From positions 1 through 7,689 of the forward strand of contig JANTHQ010000074.1 of assembly GCA_024762375.1 (NCBI GenBank): a stretch of DNA of 7,689 bases. The letters are read 5' to 3'. Each line of letters opens with the position of its first letter. Within the stretch, counting starts at the first letter, position 1. Of the stretch, positions 5,352 through 7,689 are shown in pieces. This stretch comes from Anaerolineaceae bacterium. GTDB lineage: Bacteria > Chloroflexota > Anaerolineae > 4572-78. The translations under genes and the position numbers were made by a program. The notes under the pieces are model-generated. The model worked only from the letters and a program-made list of their open reading frames with translations, searched no databases and was not told where the DNA came from.

Positions 5352-5723
5352 ATGCGCCAACGGCAAACAGAATTTTCGTGGACAGCATTCACTATCTTTT
5401 TCGGCGTGCTGATAATTGTCGTCACCGTGCTCGACTGGCGACACGATGTTCTGACATGGCCTCAATGGAGCATTCAATTTGGATTGATTGTGTTGGGGAT
5501 GATTGTGCTGGCATTCGTGGCATTTCAATTTACTGATTTGTCGGCGAGACGGGGGGTCTTTTTGGTGTTCAGCATCGGTATATTAACCCTCATTCCGGCG
5601 GTGCTGCTTTCGCTCGACCCCCCCGGCGATTTTTGGTCGCAATATTTTACCATCGGATTAAGTATGGCTGCCGGAAGTTTTTTGGGCTTTCTGTTTGTTC
5701 ATTTAATGGATAAACGGCTGTGA
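5352..5723 (+). CDS. Small membrane protein with about four TM helices, function unknown
   Basis: A 123-residue hydrophobic protein with four predicted membrane spans: WTAFTIFFGVLIIVVTVLDW, SIQFGLIVLGMIVLAFVAFQ, GVFLVFSIGILTLIPAVLL and YFTIGLSMAAGSFLGFLFVH. Short polar loops connect them, with a basic start (MRQRQ) and a basic end (MDKRL), which suits both ends in the cytoplasm. No catalytic motif or named family is recognised. The frame is open back to GTG 5301, directly after the GT28 stop, but ATG 5352 is preferred: it has AGGGG (5341-5345) six bases upstream and lies downstream of a good promoter whose -10 would fall inside a longer protein. The GT2 gene follows after 10 bp. A partner role for the neighbouring glycosyltransferase is possible but only suggested by position. 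Confidence 0.8.
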   Translation: MRQRQTEFSWTAFTIFFGVLIIVVTVLDWRHDVLTWPQWSIQFGLIVLGMIVLAFVAFQFTDLSARRGVFLVFSIGILTLIPAVLLSLDPPGDFWSQYFTIGLSMAAGSFLGFLFVHLMDKRL

Positions 5724-5733
5724 GGTTGACAGC

Positions 5734-6690
5734 ATGGATACATTTCAAAAAATAAAATGCAGTGTGGGCATTACCGCCCACAATGAAGAAGCGAACATGG
5801 CTCAAATTTTGGAAGCCATGATAAACCAACGCCTGTTTGTGGTTGACATCACCGAAATCATTGTGGTGGCATCCGGTTGCACGGACCGCACCGAAGATAT
5901 CGTGCGCGAATATATGGCGGTGGATGACCGCATTCAGTTGTTTGTGCAGGAAAAACGCGAAGGCAAAACCAGCGCCATCAACATATTTCTGGCGCATGCC
6001 ACCGAAGATGTCTGCGTGCTGGAAAGCGGCGACACCGTGCCGCACGAAGATGCCATCGAAAATATGGTGCGCATGTTCGCCGACCCGGCTGTGGGCATGA
6101 CCGGCGCGCACAAAGTGCCCGTCAACACCCCCGACCATGTGGTTGGTTTTCTGTCGCATTTGCGGTTGAAATTGGAGCACCAACTCTGTCTGGAAATTCC
6201 CCGTTTGGGCGAACTCATCGCCTTCCGCAAAGTGTTCGACGCCATTCCACCCGATGTGGCGATGGACGAAGCCTTTGTGGAAGCGCTGGTCATTCGGCGG
6301 GGGTTGCAGGTGCGGTACGCCCCCGATGCAGTTGTTTTCAATATGGGGCCGGAAACGGTGAGCGATTTCATCAAACAGCGCCGCCGCAACCACGCCGGGC
6401 ATCTGTATCTGAAAGAAAAATACGGCTATAAAGTTTCCAGTCTCGACTCGAGTAAAGTGGTTAAATTGGCGCTGGAAGAGGTATGGGGCGCAGTGCGGCT
6501 GGTGTGGACACTGTTCGCGCTGGCGGTGATTGAATTTTACTCGCGTTTTCTGGGCTGGTACGACTATCGCGTGCAAAAGAAAACACACGTGGTTTGGGAT
6601 ATCGCATGGACAACCAAAGAGGTCAAACGCCCGGTTGACGCCAAAGGCATCAACATCACCTCGCCACATTTGCCCGCCAAAAAAGAGTGA
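5734..6690 (+). CDS. Family 2 glycosyltransferase (GT-A fold) with C-terminal membrane anchor
   Basis: A 318-residue GT2 enzyme. The N-terminal GT-A domain has VGITAHNEEANMAQIL (11-26, first strand and NEE loop), EIIVVASGCTDRTEDIVREY (41-60, the SGCTDRT loop), and EKREGKTSAINIFLAHA (73-89, KxGKxxAxN sugar-nucleotide region). The usual metal-binding DXD is replaced by VLESGDTVP (95-103), with E97 and D100 as the likely counterparts. A later acidic site is MDEAFVEALVIRRG (177-190), and KQRRRNHAGH (214-223) stands in for the QxxRW motif. Only one clear TM helix follows (LVWTLFALAVIEFYSRFLGW, 256-275), then a basic tail, so this is a membrane-bound transferase rather than a multi-span synthase. 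The donor and acceptor are unknown; a polyprenyl-phosphate or lipid acceptor is plausible given the neighbours. GAGG lies eight bases before ATG 5734. The stop shares one base with the next start (TGATG). Confidence 0.88.
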   Translation: MDTFQKIKCSVGITAHNEEANMAQILEAMINQRLFVVDITEIIVVASGCTDRTEDIVREYMAVDDRIQLFVQEKREGKTSAINIFLAHATEDVCVLESGDTVPHEDAIENMVRMFADPAVGMTGAHKVPVNTPDHVVGFLSHLRLKLEHQLCLEIPRLGELIAFRKVFDAIPPDVAMDEAFVEALVIRRGLQVRYAPDAVVFNMGPETVSDFIKQRRRNHAGHLYLKEKYGYKVSSLDSSKVVKLALEEVWGAVRLVWTLFALAVIEFYSRFLGWYDYRVQKKTHVVWDIAWTTKEVKRPVDAKGINITSPHLPAKKE

Positions 6691-7689
6691 TGAAAGACAA
6701 ACTGATAACCCTGCTGAAAATCATCATCAGCGTGGGGCTGATGGGCTATCTGCTGTACCGATTTCTGTCTGACCCCGCCGACCGCGCGCTGCTGCTCGAT
6801 ACACTGACCACCGCCAATTACTGGTATCTGATATTGGCTGTGGCGTTTTTCGTTTTGGCAATTTTTACCAATGCGCTGAAATGGTTCATTCTGCTGCGGG
6901 CGCAGGGCGTGCCCGTGCCGCTGAAATCGCTGGTCAATTATACGTTTGTCGGGTTCTTTTTCAATAACTTTCTACCCGCCAATGTCGGCGGCGATGTGAT
7001 GCGCGGGTTCGGGGTGGCAAAACACACCGAACACAATGCCGACGCGGCGGTTTCGGTGGTGGTTGACCGCATCATCGGGTTGATGGCGTTTATGTTCACC
7101 GCGGTGGTGGCGGCGTTTTCGGCGGTGTATCTGGTTCGCAACGGGTTGGGGGCAAATTTGCTTGCAGCAGATGAATCGCTGGTGGACAATTTGACGCAGG
7201 TGGAATGGCTGGCAATCAGCGGGATGGTCATTATCGCCGGTACATTTTTGGTGATGCTCAGCCGCCGGTTGCGACGGCTCATCGGTAAATTGTTCGGCTT
7301 GCCCGTGCTGAAAATTTTCGCGCCGCTGTATGAGCGGTTGTCCGATGCGTTTGGCGCATACCGGCACGAATATGCCGCGCTGCTGACGGCGTTCGCGGTG
7401 GGGGTCGGCACGGTGGTGCTGACCGGGCTGGTCGATTTGAGCATTGTTGCCGGATTGCACGGCAATATCCCGCCGCTGTACATTTTTCTATTCAACCCGA
7501 TTATCGCCGTGTTGCTGATTGTGCCCATCAGCATCGGCGGGCTGGGCACGGGCTCGCTGCTGTATGTCTATTTTTACGGGTTGGTCGGCGTGCCGCAAAC
7601 GCTGGCATTCGCGCTGTCGCTCATCAAACAGGCAGTGGTGTATATCGGCAGTCTGCCCGGCGGCGTGCTGTGGCTGCGAAAAAATCGAG
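6690..7689 (+). CDS. UPF0104 / lysylphosphatidylglycerol synthase TM-region family membrane protein, 3' end outside the window
   Basis: The frame is open from ATG 6690 to the window edge (333 codons, no stop), so the C-terminus is missing but probably short. It is a multi-span protein of the AglD/MprF-TM-like superfamily: first TM helix 5-23, a second at 44-69, and the signature FFNNFLPANVGGDVMRGFGV (90-109), which corresponds to the family's NxxLPxxxGGDxxR. Next come VSVVVDRIIGL (121-131), long helices at 131-149 and 175-190, a basic loop SRRLRRLIGK (191-200), helices at 228-253 and 263-280, and VPISIGGLGTGSLLYVYFYG (278-297), matching PIsxxGlGxxE with T-G-S where R-E is usual. Members transfer or flip lipid-linked groups; the soluble MprF domain is not seen. 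It is coupled to the GT2 gene, so it may move or modify the GT2 product. That is inference. Confidence 0.85.
   Translation, partial: MKDKLITLLKIIISVGLMGYLLYRFLSDPADRALLLDTLTTANYWYLILAVAFFVLAIFTNALKWFILLRAQGVPVPLKSLVNYTFVGFFFNNFLPANVGGDVMRGFGVAKHTEHNADAAVSVVVDRIIGLMAFMFTAVVAAFSAVYLVRNGLGANLLAADESLVDNLTQVEWLAISGMVIIAGTFLVMLSRRLRRLIGKLFGLPVLKIFAPLYERLSDAFGAYRHEYAALLTAFAVGVGTVVLTGLVDLSIVAGLHGNIPPLYIFLFNPIIAVLLIVPISIGGLGTGSLLYVYFYGLVGVPQTLAFALSLIKQAVVYIGSLPGGVLWLRKNR

Noticed and set aside
4284..5528. Long open frame (414 codons) on the minus strand opposite the GT28 gene
   Set aside because: Rich in His, Pro, Arg and Gln with no domain motifs, fully opposite a gene with clear GT28 motifs; a codon-bias shadow.
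5726..5731. TTGACA, a perfect -35-like hexamer before the GT2 gene
   Set aside because: No -10 at 16-18 bp; TAAAAT is 21 bp away and already inside the coding region. The stretch is better explained as the ribosome-site spacer.
5647..6669. Long open frame (340 codons) on the minus strand opposite the GT2 gene
   Set aside because: Very high His, Phe and Asn content and no motifs; it mirrors the codon bias of the GT2 gene on the plus strand.
6938..7549. Open frame of 203 codons on the minus strand opposite the UPF0104 gene
   Set aside because: Ser/Thr/Asn/Pro-rich without motifs, while the plus strand carries the family signature throughout.

Overview
The window is a gene-dense bacterial chromosome segment of moderately high G+C with two divergent gene sets that meet in a 150-190 bp intergenic region around 3738-3928. 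The gene mix suggests Chloroflexota, probably Anaerolineae-like: a typical DUF4332 protein, DUF951, an HD-domain protein and M50 protease of a kind common there, and an MGDG-synthase-type GT28. This is inferred from resemblance to remembered families; no search was run.

Minus strand, read from 3737 down to 141: (1) an intramembrane site-2 protease (M50) with a YggT domain fused to its N-terminus; (2) an HD-domain phosphohydrolase-like protein; (3) a TyrA/prephenate dehydrogenase-like protein with an altered substrate pocket; (4) an open frame joining a GIY-YIG nuclease domain to a DUF4332 helix-hairpin-helix protein, with a very strong internal ribosome binding site at the junction; (5) an unrecognised protein of about 160 residues. 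Most junctions are 1-2 nt stop/start overlaps, so this looks like one translationally coupled operon. The only gap is 60 bp between the HD gene and the tyrA-like gene. A TGC-TATAAT extended -10 element sits upstream of the operon, next to an inverted repeat that encloses a 12-bp tandem repeat.

Plus strand, from about 3905 to the right edge: a TATAAT box, then DUF951, a GT28/MGDG-synthase-type glycosyltransferase, a small membrane protein with about four TM segments, a GT2 glycosyltransferase with a C-terminal TM anchor, and the first 333 codons of a UPF0104/LPG-synthase-TM family membrane protein that runs off the window. A second promoter (TTGATA-18 bp-TACAAT with TGG) lies over the end of the GT28 gene and should drive the last three genes separately. 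Two glycosyltransferases, a small membrane protein and a UPF0104 protein together suggest assembly of a membrane glycolipid or lipid-linked sugar. That is inference from gene families; the product cannot be named from sequence.

At the left edge, the last codons of a probable plus-strand gene converge on and overlap the end of the minus operon. No tRNA, rRNA, CRISPR array, insertion sequence or convincing rho-independent terminator was seen. The best leads are the two domain fusions (YggT-S2P and GIY-YIG/DUF4332), the divergent TyrA active site, the glycolipid-type cluster with its unusual GT2, and the structured divergent promoter region.
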